Under the pieces are notes generated by a model. The model had not been told where the DNA came from and searched no databases. It saw only the letters and a list, made by a program, of their open reading frames with translations. This document shows positions 35,680 to 44,853 of a DNA stretch of 64,000 nucleotides, in pieces; positions within the stretch are counted from its first letter, which is position 1, and each line of letters opens with the position of its first letter. The stretch is from Actinomadura craniellae (GTDB lineage: Bacteria; Actinomycetota; Actinomycetes; Streptosporangiales; Streptosporangiaceae): contig NZ_QLYX01000005.1 of the NCBI RefSeq assembly GCF_003289645.1, positions 372,001 through 436,000 of the forward strand, written 5' to 3'. The position numbers were made by a program, and so were the translations under genes.

Positions 35680-36468
35680 ATGGCGGGAGACGTACTGGAG
35701 CTCGACGGTGTCGGGATCCGGCGGGACGGGGCGCGGCTGCTGCGGGACGTGGACTGGACCGTCAACGAGGGCGAACGCTGGGTGATCATCGGTCCCAACG
35801 GGGCGGGCAAGACGACCTTGCTCCAGGTCGCCGCGACGATGCTCCACCCGGCCGAGGGCACCGTGGACGTGCTGGGCGAGCGGATGGGCAAGACCGACGT
35901 TTTCGAACTGCGCCCGCGCATCGGTTTCGCCAGTGCCGCGGTGGCCGAGAAGGTCCCGCCCGGCGAGAAGGTCATCGACCTGGTGCTGACCGCGTCCTAC
36001 GCGATCCTCGGCCGCTGGCGCGAGCAGTACGACACCACCGACGTGACCCGGGCGGTGGAACTGCTGGACGCGCTGGGCTGTGCCGACCTGGTCCGGCGCC
36101 GGTTCGCCACCCTGTCGGAGGGCGAGCGCAAGCGGGTGCAGATCGCCCGCGCGCTGATGCCCGACCCCGAACTGCTGCTGCTGGACGAGCCCGCGGCCGG
36201 GCTGGACCTGGGCGGGCGCGAGGACCTGGTGGCCCGGCTGGCCCGGCTGGCCGCCGACCCGGCCGCGCCGACGATGGTGCTCGTCACCCACCATGTGGAG
36301 GAGGTCCCGCCGGGCTTCACCCACGCGATGCTGATCCGCGGGGGCACCCCGCTGGCGCTGGGCAAGGTCGACGAGGTCTTCACCGCCGAACACCTCACCC
36401 GTTGCTTCGACATCCCGCTCACCATCGAGCGGCAGAACGACCGCTGGTACGCCCGGTCCACTCGCTGA
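35680..36468 (+). CDS. stand-alone ABC transporter ATPase
   Basis: This 262-residue ATPase has Walker A IGPNGAGKTTLL, signature LSEGERKRVQIARAL, Walker B LLLLDEPAAGLD, and the H-loop VTHHVEEVPPGFTH. The tail ITIERQNDRWYAR-type end suggests the ModF/YheS-like ATPases that lack a membrane partner. No permease gene is adjacent. ATG 35680 was taken. Function (transport or regulatory) is not clear. Confidence 0.85.
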   Translation: MAGDVLELDGVGIRRDGARLLRDVDWTVNEGERWVIIGPNGAGKTTLLQVAATMLHPAEGTVDVLGERMGKTDVFELRPRIGFASAAVAEKVPPGEKVIDLVLTASYAILGRWREQYDTTDVTRAVELLDALGCADLVRRRFATLSEGERKRVQIARALMPDPELLLLDEPAAGLDLGGREDLVARLARLAADPAAPTMVLVTHHVEEVPPGFTHAMLIRGGTPLALGKVDEVFTAEHLTRCFDIPLTIERQNDRWYARSTR

Positions 36469-36535
36469 TCTGCGGTTCATATGGGTTTGTCCGGGTATGT
36501 ATCGAATGAACGTTCGAATACCGCGGAGGGGTCCC

Positions 36536-36796
36536 ATGAAGGGCGACTGGGTCGAGATCGTGATCGACGCGGGTGACGCAACACGGACGTACGAGATCAC
36601 GGCGAGCCGCGCCGGCCGCCGGGTCGAGATCACCAACCGGCGCGGCGTGGTCGAGGTGAGCGAGGTCACCCGGACCGGCACCCCCGTCCGCACCGCCCGC
36701 TTCATGGCCAGCCGGGTCCTCGCCCTGGTGGAGCACCCTGTCGAGGACGGCGCTTCCCCGTCCGCCACCGTCCACAACCTCCCTGGCTCCGCCTGA
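36536..36796 (+). CDS. small conserved hypothetical protein
   Basis: An 86-residue protein from ATG 36536 with GGAGGGG upstream. The sequence is beta-rich (WVEIVIDAGDATRTYEIT, RRVEITNRRGVVEVSEVTRTG), perhaps a small beta-sandwich. I do not recognise the family. Its stop codon is inside the first unit of a 70-bp tandem repeat. Confidence 0.68.
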   Translation: MKGDWVEIVIDAGDATRTYEITASRAGRRVEITNRRGVVEVSEVTRTGTPVRTARFMASRVLALVEHPVEDGASPSATVHNLPGSA

Positions 36797-36945
36797 GCCG
36801 AGGGAGCGAGCGGAACGGTCTGCATGGCGAGTGAGCGAGGCGCGGGCGGCGGCCAATACCGCCTGAGCCGAGGGAGCGAGCGGGATGGTCCGCGCGGCGA
36901 GTGAGCGAGGCGCGGGCGGCGGCCGGCACCGCCTGAGCCGGGAGC
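36789..36945. repeat. 70-bp tandem repeat, 2.2 units
   Basis: Units start GCCTGAGCCGAGGGAGCGAG at 36791 and 36861 with few mismatches, and a third, partial one starts at 36931. The first unit begins at the stop codon of the 86-residue protein. The neighbouring Rieske gene ends 20 bases after the array. Confidence 0.92.
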
Positions 36946-36964
36946 CCGAACCGGGGTGGCCGGG

Positions 36965-37891
36965 TCAGACGGAGGGCCTGACCTGGACGGTGCCGTTCTC
37001 CAGGATCCGGGTCTCGAAGGCGGGCTGGCGTCCGGTGGCCGGGCCGTGCACCACCGAGCCGTCGGCGACCCGGAAGGTGCTGCCGTGCCACGGGCAGACC
37101 ACGCACAGGGTGTCGTCTTCCTCGCTCTCCTGGACGATGCGGCCCTGGTGCAGCGGCCCCGCCAGGTGGGCGCAGCGGTCGGCCAGTACGTGCACCTCGT
37201 CGCCGGAGCGCAGCACGAACAGGCTGATGTAGCCGAGCCGCCGGTGTACCGGCCAGCCGTCGGGCAGTTCGTCGAAGCCGCACACGTCGTGCCAGCCCAG
37301 CGGCACCAGGTGCGCGACGGATTCGGCGTGGCTGGCCCCGGCCGCCTGCCGGAACGCCAGGTGCCCGCCCAGGTAGGCGCCGGTGAGCAGGGCGCCGAGC
37401 CCGGCGAAGCCGAGCAGCCGCCCGGCCGCGTTCCGCTCGCGCCGCCGGGCCGCCAGCGAGAGGAGGTAGAGGCCGCTGGCGGCGGACACGCTGAGGGCGT
37501 GCACCAGCCCCACCCGCTGCTGCTCACGGTGCAGCGCCGACCAGTCGGCCCAGCCGGTGAGCAGGGTCGGTACCACGCCGGCGAGCCCGGCGGCGACCAG
37601 CACCTTGCTGGCCCGCTCGGTGCCGGGGATCAGGTCGAGGACCGCGGCGGAGGTCCAGCAGCCCACCGGGAGGTCGGTCAGCGGCGGGTGCGCCGGGTGG
37701 CCTATCGGCACGCCGTGCAGCAGGTCCTTGACGGACCCGTCCGGCAGCAGCCGGCGGACGAGCGCGGTGATCCGCCGGGACGCGCCGTCGAGCGCGTCGG
37801 CGTGCTCCAGCCCCTCGGCCAGCTCGACCAGGTGCGGTCGCGGGGCCAGCCGGGCGTTGCGCTGGAAGATCCTGTTCGCCTTTCCGTCCAT
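36965..37891 (-). CDS. Rieske [2Fe-2S] protein fused to DUF2231
   Basis: A 308-residue protein. The N-terminal DUF2231 part (~60-190) has membrane helices and the HPAHPPLTDLPVG motif. The C-terminal Rieske domain has CxH at 240/242 and CPWH at 266-269. This fusion is common in actinomycetes, with unknown partner; it probably transfers electrons on the cytoplasmic or outer face depending on helix count. ATG 37891. It may be linked to the molybdopterin oxidoreductase upstream, 290 bases away in the same direction. Confidence 0.88.
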   Translation of the reverse strand: MDGKANRIFQRNARLAPRPHLVELAEGLEHADALDGASRRITALVRRLLPDGSVKDLLHGVPIGHPAHPPLTDLPVGCWTSAAVLDLIPGTERASKVLVAAGLAGVVPTLLTGWADWSALHREQQRVGLVHALSVSAASGLYLLSLAARRRERNAAGRLLGFAGLGALLTGAYLGGHLAFRQAAGASHAESVAHLVPLGWHDVCGFDELPDGWPVHRRLGYISLFVLRSGDEVHVLADRCAHLAGPLHQGRIVQESEEDDTLCVVCPWHGSTFRVADGSVVHGPATGRQPAFETRILENGTVQVRPSV

Positions 37892-38007
37892 GGTCCCCCC
37901 TCACGCGTCCATCCGGACGGCCGTAACCATGACCCTACCCACGGGACGTCACCGGCGACTATCGCGGTTCTGCCTACCTCGGGCGGCGCGCTCGAAACCC
38001 ACCGAGC

Positions 38008-38181
38008 GGACCAGAGCCGGACCAGAGCCCGGACCGGAGCCCGGACCGGAGCCGGACCAGAGCCGGACCAGAGCCGGACCAGAGCCGGACCGGAGCCCGG
38101 ACCAGAGCCTGGATCGGAGCCGGGGCGGAGTCGGACCAGAGCCGGACCAGAGCCCGGGCCAGAGCCGGGCCGGAGCCGGGA
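38008..38181. repeat. 11-12 bp minisatellite
   Basis: About fifteen units of GCCGGACCAGA and variants (GCCCGGACCGGA) run from roughly 38008 to the stop codon of the molybdopterin oxidoreductase at 38182. The gap 37892-38181 holds nothing else. Confidence 0.93.
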
Positions 38182-40392
38182 TCAGAGGGCCTCGACCGTG
38201 ACCGGCACGCCGTTGAAGACGGCGTTGCCCGAGAGCGGGTCGATCTCGGTCTCGTCGGTGATCGCGTTGACGTTGCCGCCCGCGTGCTCCCGGGCCACCT
38301 GCGTCCGGGTGCCGGGCAGGTCGTGGCCCCAGCCGTGCGGCATGCTGACCACGCCGGCCATCACCGTGTCGGTCGGTTCGGCCACGGCTTCCAGCGCGCC
38401 GGCCCGCGAGACGACCCGCACGGTGTCGCCCGGGCCGACCCCCAGCCGGTCGGCGTCGGCCGGGTTGAGCTGGAGCGTGCACGTGTTGGAGCCGCCCACC
38501 AGTTCGGGCACGTTGTGCAGCCAGCTGTTGTTGGACCGCAGGTGCCGCCGCCCGATCAGCACCAGCCCGTCCCCGGTGGGGGCGTCCAGCCCGGCGCGGA
38601 GCCGGTCGGCGTCGGCGGCGAAGGCCGGCGGGCACAGCTCGATCCGGCCGGACGCGGTGCACAGCACCTCGTGCAGGCGGGGCTCCAGCGGGCCCAGGTC
38701 GAGCCCGTGCGGGTGTTCGGCGCGCAGCCGGGCCAGGGTGAGGCCGTCGGGGTCGGCGCCGAAGCCGTCGCCGTAGGGGCCCAGCCGCAGCATCATGTCG
38801 AGCCGGGCCTCGGGGCCGGCCCGGTCGTCGAGCATCTTGCGCAGCTCGGCGGGCTCGCGGCCGTGCACGGGGGAGCCGGAGGTGGCGACGGCCTTGGCCA
38901 GCGTGGCGCCGATGACCAGTTCGTCGAGTGCCGCCGGGTCGCCGTCCTGGCCTGAGGCGATCATCGCGAGCCGGGCGAGGATCTCCCACTCCGCGGGCCG
39001 GCCGTCGGGCAGCGGCACCGCGGGGTCGGAGTAGCGCACGTAGTTGCGGACGGTGAAGCCGAGCAGCGCCACGTCGTAGTGCGGGGTCTGCGCGGGGCGG
39101 GGCGGGGGCAGGATGACGTCCGCGTGCCGGGTGGTCTCGTTCAGGTAGGGGTCCACGCTGACCATGAACTCCAGCCCGGCCAGCGCCCGGTCGAGCCGGG
39201 TGCCGTTCGGCGCCGACAGCACCGGGTTGCCGCCGATGGTGATGAGCGCCCGGATCTGCCCGTCACCGGGCGTCTCGATCTCGTCGGCGAGCGTGGCGAC
39301 CGGCAGCTCGCCGTTGGCCTCGGGCAGGTCGCGGACCCGGCTGCGCCAGCGCCCGGTGACGAACGGCCGCCGCCGCCGGTAGGCGGGCAGGTGCGCGGGC
39401 CGGGCGAACATCGCGCCGCCGGGGCGGTCGAGGTTGCCGGTGAGCACGTTGAGGACGTCGACCAGCCAGCTGTTGAGGGTGCCGAACGCCTGGGTGCAGG
39501 TGCCGATCCGGCCGTACACTGCGGCCCGCTCGGCCGCGGCCAGGTCGCGGGCCAGGCCGCGGATGGTGCCGGCGTCGATGCCGGTGATCTCCGCGACCCG
39601 CTCGGGCGGGAAGTGCAGTGCCAGCGCGCGCAGGTCGTCGAGCCCGTTCAGCTCGTACTCGCCGGTGGTCGTCAGGTCCTCGGCGAACAGCGTGTGCACC
39701 AGGGCGAACAGCAGGTAGGCGTCGGTGCCGGGCCGGATGAACACGTGGTGGTCGGCGAGGGCGGCGGTGCGGGTGCGCCGGGGGTCGATCACGACGACGC
39801 GGCCGCCGCGCTTGCGGATCGCCTTGAGCCGCCCGGGGAAGTCGGGGGCGGAGGCGAGGCTGCCGTTGGACTCCAGCGGGTTGGCGCCGAGCATCAGCAG
39901 GTGGTCGGTGCGGTCGAGGTCGGGCACCGGGATCACGAGCGGGTCGCCGAACAGGTAGCCGCTGCTGACGTGCTTGGGCATCTGGTCGGCGGTGCTGGCC
40001 GAGTAGATGTTGCGGGTGCCCAGCGCCTTGATGACCGCGGCGCCGTAGAGCGGGCCGGCGATGGAGTGGGCGGTGGGGTTGCCGATGTAGATGGCGACGG
40101 CGTCCTTGCCGTACCGGTCGACGATGGCGTGCAGCCGTTCGGCGACGGTGGCGAAGGCGGTGTCCCAGCCGGCCGGTTCGTGCTGGTCGCCGGCGCGCAC
40201 CAGGGGTTCGGCGAGCCGGTCGGGGTCGCCGTCGAGCCGGCCCAGGGAGGCGCCCTTGGGGCAGATGAAACCGCGGCTGAAGGGGTCGGCCGCATCGCCT
40301 CTGACCCGCGTTACGCGGTCGTCGTCGAGGGTGAGTTCGAGTCCGCACAGGGCCTCGCACAGTGGGCAGGTCCGGTACGCCGTCCGACTCAT
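38182..40392 (-). CDS. molybdopterin-dependent oxidoreductase (Rv0197-like)
   Basis: This 736-residue DMSO-reductase-family protein has an N-terminal [4Fe-4S] site CPLCEALCG...FICPKG, MGD-binding MLGANPLESN and VVVIDPRRT, and C-terminal NSWLHNVPEL/MPHGWGHDLPG (molydop_binding). At the place where formate dehydrogenases carry SeCys/Cys, I see TADQMPKHVSSG, with no Cys. The Mo ligand is therefore unclear. The start was set at ATG 40392, seven bases from GGAG; two upstream ATGs have poorer spacing. Substrate unknown. No Tat signal, so cytoplasmic. Confidence 0.88.
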   Translation of the reverse strand: MSRTAYRTCPLCEALCGLELTLDDDRVTRVRGDAADPFSRGFICPKGASLGRLDGDPDRLAEPLVRAGDQHEPAGWDTAFATVAERLHAIVDRYGKDAVAIYIGNPTAHSIAGPLYGAAVIKALGTRNIYSASTADQMPKHVSSGYLFGDPLVIPVPDLDRTDHLLMLGANPLESNGSLASAPDFPGRLKAIRKRGGRVVVIDPRRTRTAALADHHVFIRPGTDAYLLFALVHTLFAEDLTTTGEYELNGLDDLRALALHFPPERVAEITGIDAGTIRGLARDLAAAERAAVYGRIGTCTQAFGTLNSWLVDVLNVLTGNLDRPGGAMFARPAHLPAYRRRRPFVTGRWRSRVRDLPEANGELPVATLADEIETPGDGQIRALITIGGNPVLSAPNGTRLDRALAGLEFMVSVDPYLNETTRHADVILPPPRPAQTPHYDVALLGFTVRNYVRYSDPAVPLPDGRPAEWEILARLAMIASGQDGDPAALDELVIGATLAKAVATSGSPVHGREPAELRKMLDDRAGPEARLDMMLRLGPYGDGFGADPDGLTLARLRAEHPHGLDLGPLEPRLHEVLCTASGRIELCPPAFAADADRLRAGLDAPTGDGLVLIGRRHLRSNNSWLHNVPELVGGSNTCTLQLNPADADRLGVGPGDTVRVVSRAGALEAVAEPTDTVMAGVVSMPHGWGHDLPGTRTQVAREHAGGNVNAITDETEIDPLSGNAVFNGVPVTVEAL

Positions 40393-40616
40393 CGGCATGC
40401 TCCTTCGGGGCGGGAAACATACCAATCATGACTCCATGACGGGCGGCGCGCCAGCATTTGTCCCCACAGGTCTAGACCAATTTATGGTGATGGGTTATCG
40501 GCCGGCTGATAAGTCCCTGTCCAAAAAGCGTTGTTTGGACGGGTTTTCGCTCTGCGAAACCGTGCCTAAGGTCGCCTTACTCGGGGATCCGACGCGAGGT
40601 CGCGAAAGGACCGACC

Positions 40617-41639
40617 ATGAAGATCTCACGTGTCATCGGAGTCCTGGCAGGCGCCCCCCTGGTCGTGGGGGCGCTGGCGATCCCCGCCGCGGCGGCGCCC
40701 CCCTACGTCCCGGCCGACAGCGGCGCCGAGATCACCGGCGAGCAGTGGCTCGACCCCGTCACCGTCGACCTGACCGTGCAGACGCCGGCGATCGGCACCT
40801 CGGAGAAGGTACGGGTGATCGTCCCGGCGGGGTGGTCGCGGGAGGCGTCCCGGACCTGGCCGGTGGTGTACGCCTACCACGGCGGCCGGGACGACTACGT
40901 GTCGTGGACGCGCAGCACCGACATCGAGCAGGTCGCCGCCCGCTACGACGTGATCGTCGTGATGCCCGAGGGCGGCTGGGCCGGATCGTACGTCGACTGG
41001 CACAACGACGGCCGGGGCGGCACCCCGCGGTGGGAGACCTTCCTCGTCCAGGAGGTCGTCCAGCTCGTCGAGCGCAACCTGCGGGGGAGCACCCGGCGGG
41101 CGGCGATGGGCGCCTCCTCCGGCGGCCACGCCGCGGTCATGTACGCCGGCCGGTGGCCGGGGACGTTCAGGTACGCGGCCAGCTTCAGCGGCATGATGCA
41201 CATCACGATGCCGGGCGTCCCCTCCTCATCGCTGTACACCTCCCGGGTCTGGGGCGGGGTGCGGGACCCGGAGCTGATCCTGGGCAGCCCGCTGACCGAC
41301 TTCGCCAACTGGCGGGCGCACGACCCGTACCACCTGGCGCCCCGGCTGCGCGGGACGGGGCTGTACATCTCCGCCGGCACCACCGGCGAACCCGGCCCGT
41401 TCGAGCCCACGGACCTGGCGCTGCGCGAACTGCTCGCCGGCCTGCTGATCGGCGGGAACAGCGAGGAGACGGTCGGTGCCACCAATATCTCGTTCCGCAC
41501 GCGGCTTTACGCGCTGGGCATTCCGGTGACCGCCAACATCTACGGTGACGGCTGGCACCAGTGGGGTTACTGGGACGCCGAGTACAAGAAGGCCTGGCCG
41601 CTGATGATGAACGCGATCGGAGCGCAGCGCACCGGCTGA
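40617..41639 (+). CDS. secreted esterase (antigen-85/EstA-like), copy 1
   Basis: A 340-residue protein with a signal peptide (1-~27, ...IPAAAAPP). Alpha/beta hydrolase features: oxyanion loop YAYHGGRDD, nucleophile Ser167 in GASSGG, catalytic His in GWHQWGYWDAEY. This is the esterase-D/mycolyltransferase-like (PF00756) fold. A role in envelope lipid or ester cleavage is inferred. ATG 40617 has AAAGGA seven bases upstream. It is paralogous to the next gene. Confidence 0.88.
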   Translation: MKISRVIGVLAGAPLVVGALAIPAAAAPPYVPADSGAEITGEQWLDPVTVDLTVQTPAIGTSEKVRVIVPAGWSREASRTWPVVYAYHGGRDDYVSWTRSTDIEQVAARYDVIVVMPEGGWAGSYVDWHNDGRGGTPRWETFLVQEVVQLVERNLRGSTRRAAMGASSGGHAAVMYAGRWPGTFRYAASFSGMMHITMPGVPSSSLYTSRVWGGVRDPELILGSPLTDFANWRAHDPYHLAPRLRGTGLYISAGTTGEPGPFEPTDLALRELLAGLLIGGNSEETVGATNISFRTRLYALGIPVTANIYGDGWHQWGYWDAEYKKAWPLMMNAIGAQRTG

Positions 41640-41784
41640 AACGCCGGAACTTGACCACCCGGTTATAAGTCGCGCCAAAAGAATTGTTATCGCGAGAATT
41701 CTCGAATGCACAAGGTCCTTGTAGCCTTCGCGCTATTCGGCGGCCAGGCCAGAGCCCGCCGGAAGGGCACGAAAGGACCGGCCC

Positions 41785-42807
41785 ATGAGGATCTCACGAG
41801 TCGCGGGAGTTCTGGCGGGCGCCGCCCTGGTCACGGGATCGCTGGTGGTCCCCGCCGCGGCGGCGCCCGCGTTCGTCCCCGCCGACACCGGGGCGAGGAT
41901 CACCGGCGAGCAGTGGCTCGACTCCGCCACCGTGGACCTGACGGTGAGCACCCCCTCCCTGGACGGCCCGCAGCTGGTGCGGGTGATCGTCCCTGCGGGG
42001 TGGTCGCGGGAGGCGTCCCGGACCTGGCCGGTGGTGTACGCCTACCACGGCGGCCGGGACACCGCCGTGTCGTGGACGCGCAGCACCGACATCGAGCAGG
42101 TCGCCGCCCGCTACGACGTGATCGTCGTGATGCCCGAGGGCGGCTGGAACGGCTCGCACGCCAACTGGCACAACTTCGGCCTGGGCGGCAGGCCGAAGTG
42201 GGAGACCTTCCACGTCCAGGAGGTCGTCCAACTGGCCGAGCGCAACCTGCGGGCGGGCACCCAGCGGGCGGTGATGGGCGCCTCCTCCGGCGGCCAGGGC
42301 GCGCTGGCCTACGCCGGCCGCCACCCCGGGACGTTCAGGTACGCGGCGAGCTTCAGCAGCGTCCTGCACATGACCACGCCGGCCATGCAGTCGCTGGTCC
42401 TGACCACCGCCGCGGTCTGGGGCGGGGTGTGGATCCCGGGTGCGATCTACGGCTGGCCCCTGCTGAACGAGTTCGTCTGGCGGGCGCACGACGCCTACCA
42501 CCTGGTGCCGAAGCTGAAGGGCACCGGGCTGTACGTCTCCGCCGGCACCACCGGCAACCCCGGCCCGTTCGAGCCGACGGACGCGAACCTGCTGGAGCAG
42601 CTCGCCGGGCGGCTGATCGGCGGGTTCGGCGAGGCGACGGTGGGGGCCTCCACCCGGTCGTTCGTGGACGAGGCCCGGCGCCGGGGCGTGCCGGTGACCG
42701 CCAACCTCTACGGCAACGGCTGGCACCAGTGGGCCTACTGGGACGCCGAGTACAAGAAGGCCTGGCCGCTGATGATGGACACGATCGGGGCGCGGCAGGT
42801 CGGCTGA
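41785..42807 (+). CDS. secreted esterase (antigen-85/EstA-like), copy 2
   Basis: A 340-residue paralogue of the preceding gene with the same signal peptide style, GASSGG nucleophile site, and C-terminal GNGWHQWAYWDAEYKKAWP. The ribosome site and 5' leader (GAAAGGACCGRCC) are also duplicated. Two blocks (~80 bp each) are almost identical at DNA level between copies while the rest has diverged. A perfect hairpin follows at 42814-42839. Confidence 0.88.
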   Translation: MRISRVAGVLAGAALVTGSLVVPAAAAPAFVPADTGARITGEQWLDSATVDLTVSTPSLDGPQLVRVIVPAGWSREASRTWPVVYAYHGGRDTAVSWTRSTDIEQVAARYDVIVVMPEGGWNGSHANWHNFGLGGRPKWETFHVQEVVQLAERNLRAGTQRAVMGASSGGQGALAYAGRHPGTFRYAASFSSVLHMTTPAMQSLVLTTAAVWGGVWIPGAIYGWPLLNEFVWRAHDAYHLVPKLKGTGLYVSAGTTGNPGPFEPTDANLLEQLAGRLIGGFGEATVGASTRSFVDEARRRGVPVTANLYGNGWHQWAYWDAEYKKAWPLMMDTIGARQVG

Positions 42808-42813
42808 ACGGCG

Positions 42814-42839
42814 GCCCGGGCCCGCGCACGGGCCCGGGC
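42814..42839. terminator. hairpin between esterase 2 and catalase
   Basis: GCCCGGGCCCG and CGGGCCCGGGC pair perfectly around CGCA, between converging genes. No U-tract follows. Confidence 0.75.
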
Positions 42840-42846
42840 GTTCCGG

Positions 42847-44301
42847 TCAGCCGTTATTGAGGCCGATGCCCTGGGCGACGCGGTCGCCGAGGTCCTTGTG
42901 GATGTTCCGCCAGTACTCGGCGATCCGCGGCTTCATCTCCGCGGTCACCTCCGGCGCCGACGCGTGGCCGACGATGTTGGAGACCAGGTGGTCGCGGTCG
43001 GTGTCGGAGAGGACCTTCTCCCACAGCGTCCGGGGCTGGCCGTAGTCGTCGTCCTCGCTGTGCAGCCGGTACGCGCTGCGGACGATCTCACCGGCGACCC
43101 CGTACTGCTCGCCGGTCCACGGCGCCGGGTCGGCCACGGGGCCGCCCGCCGAGTTGGGCGCGTACAGCGGGTCGCCCGGGTTCGCGTAGCTCATGGGGCC
43201 GTCCTTGTTGTAGCTGTGGACGGCGACCTTGGGCCGGTTCACCGGGAGCTGCAGGTAGTTCGGGCCGATCCGGTACCGGTGCGTGTCCGGGTAGGAGAAC
43301 AGCCGGCCCTGGAGCATCTTGTCCGGGGACGAGCCGATGCCCGGCACCAGGTTGGCCGGCTCGAAGGCGGCCTGCTCGATCTCGGCGAAGTAGTTCTCCG
43401 GGTTGCGGTCCAGCACGAACCTGCCGATGGTGATCGGCGGGTAGTCGCCGTGCGGCCAGACCTTGGTCAGGTCGAACGGGTTGAACCGGTAGTCGGCGGC
43501 CGCCTCGAACGGCATGACCTGGATCTGCACCGTCCACGACGGGTGGTCGCCGTTGGCGATGGCCGTCCGCAGGTCGCGCAGGTGGTGGTCGGGGTCCTCG
43601 CCGGACATGGCGTCGGCCTCGGCCGCGGTGAAGTTCCGGATGCCCTGGTCGGTCTTGAAGTGGTACTTCACCCAGAACTTCTCGCCGGCGGCGTTGTACC
43701 ACAGGAACGTGTGGGAGCCGTAGCCGTTCATGTGCCGCCAGGTGTACGGGGTGCCGCGGTCGCTCATCAGGAACGTCACCTGGTGCGCCGACTCGGGGGA
43801 CAGCGTCCAGAAGTCCCACTGCATGTTGTTGTCGCGCAGGTGCGTGTCGGCGCGCCGCTTCTGCGAGTGGATGAAGTCGGAGAACTTCTGCGGGTCGCGG
43901 ATGAAGAAGACGGGGGTGTTGTTCCCGACGAGGTCGTAGTTGCCCTCGTCGGTGTAGAACTTCAGCGCGAACCCGCGCGGGTCGCGCGCGCTGTCGGCGC
44001 TGCCGAGCTCGCCGGCGACGGTGGAGAAGCGGATCAGGAGGTCGGTCTCGGCGCCCTTCTGGAACAGCCCCGCCTTGGTGAACTGGCTGACGTCTTCGGT
44101 GATGAGCAGCTTCCCGTACGCGCCGCCGCCCTTGGCGTGCACGACCCGCTCGGGGACGCGCTCGCGGTTGAAGTGCGCCATCTTCTGGATCAGGTAGTGG
44201 TCTTGCAGCAGCAGCGGGCCGTTCGGGCCGACGGACTGCGAGAACTCATCGCTGGGCGCCGGGATGCCGGCGTCGGTGGTGGACACGGGCCGTTCGGACA
44301 T
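42847..44301 (-). CDS. katA: monofunctional haem catalase (clade 3)
   Basis: This 484-residue small-subunit catalase has active-site region RVVHAKGGGAYG (distal His), NNTPVFFIRDPQKF (Asn), and proximal haem ligand RLFSYPDTHRYRIGPN (Tyr). It degrades H2O2 in the cytoplasm. It starts 15 bases after the Fur-family gene, in one operon, the usual regulator-catalase arrangement, so peroxide induction is likely. Confidence 0.95.
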   Translation of the reverse strand: MSERPVSTTDAGIPAPSDEFSQSVGPNGPLLLQDHYLIQKMAHFNRERVPERVVHAKGGGAYGKLLITEDVSQFTKAGLFQKGAETDLLIRFSTVAGELGSADSARDPRGFALKFYTDEGNYDLVGNNTPVFFIRDPQKFSDFIHSQKRRADTHLRDNNMQWDFWTLSPESAHQVTFLMSDRGTPYTWRHMNGYGSHTFLWYNAAGEKFWVKYHFKTDQGIRNFTAAEADAMSGEDPDHHLRDLRTAIANGDHPSWTVQIQVMPFEAAADYRFNPFDLTKVWPHGDYPPITIGRFVLDRNPENYFAEIEQAAFEPANLVPGIGSSPDKMLQGRLFSYPDTHRYRIGPNYLQLPVNRPKVAVHSYNKDGPMSYANPGDPLYAPNSAGGPVADPAPWTGEQYGVAGEIVRSAYRLHSEDDDYGQPRTLWEKVLSDTDRDHLVSNIVGHASAPEVTAEMKPRIAEYWRNIHKDLGDRVAQGIGLNNG

Positions 44302-44316
44302 GAACGCGGTTCCTCC

Positions 44317-44796
44317 TCACTCCATTGATGCTCGATCTGCGGGCTGTGCTACCCGGGAAGTCCGTTGACAGTCCGGGCAGAGCCCCCAGAAGGTGACGTC
44401 GGCCTCGTCGATCTGGAATCCGGCGGCGTCCGCTGGTTCCAGGCAGGGCGCCCGCCCCACGGCGCAGTCGACGTCGGCGACCGCCCCGCAGCGGCGGCAC
44501 GCCAGGTGGTGGTGGTTGTCGCCGACGCGTCCCTCGAACCGGGCGGGGCTGCCCGCCGGCTCGATCCGTCGCACCAGGCCCGCCGCGGTGAAGGCGTGCA
44601 GGGCCTCGTAGACGGCCTGGAGGGAGACGTGCCCGACGCGCTCGCGCGCTCCGGCGGCGATCTCCTCCGCGTCGAGGTGGTCGCCGCCGCGCACGGTCTC
44701 CAGGATCGCGACGCGGGTGGCGGTCACCCGCAGGCCCGCGCCGCGCAGTTCGGCTGCGGCGTCGTGGGCCCGGGCGGTCTTCTGGTCTGCGGTCAC
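44317..44796 (-). CDS. Fur-family peroxide regulator (CatR/FurA-like)
   Basis: A 159-residue Fur-fold repressor with winged HTH LRVTATRVAILETV and VSLQAVYEALHAF, regulatory metal site DNHHHLACRRCG, and structural Zn Cys pairs CRRC and CPDC. The GTG start is at 44796. Directly upstream is an AT-rich stretch with two GAATGAYTC repeats (candidate operator). Co-transcription with katA points to a peroxide-sensing PerR/CatR role rather than iron. Confidence 0.9.
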   Translation of the reverse strand: MTADQKTARAHDAAAELRGAGLRVTATRVAILETVRGGDHLDAEEIAAGARERVGHVSLQAVYEALHAFTAAGLVRRIEPAGSPARFEGRVGDNHHHLACRRCGAVADVDCAVGRAPCLEPADAAGFQIDEADVTFWGLCPDCQRTSRVAQPADRASME

Positions 44797-44820
44797 GCGT
44801 CCCAGCCTACCCAGCTAAAC

Positions 44821-44853
44821 CAGAATCATTCAAGTTAACGAGTCATTCAGGTT
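44821..44853 (-). promoter_or_regulatory. candidate Fur-family operator
   Basis: On the minus strand, GAATGACTC and TTGAATGATTC occur as direct repeats about 18 bases apart in an AT-rich island just upstream of the regulator start. They overlap the end of the aminotransferase gene. They fit autoregulation of the regulator-katA operon; binding is not shown. Confidence 0.5.

Noticed and set aside
38008-38181. Possible CRISPR array
   Set aside because: Units are 11-12 bp, contiguous, without spacers, and no cas genes are present. It is a minisatellite.
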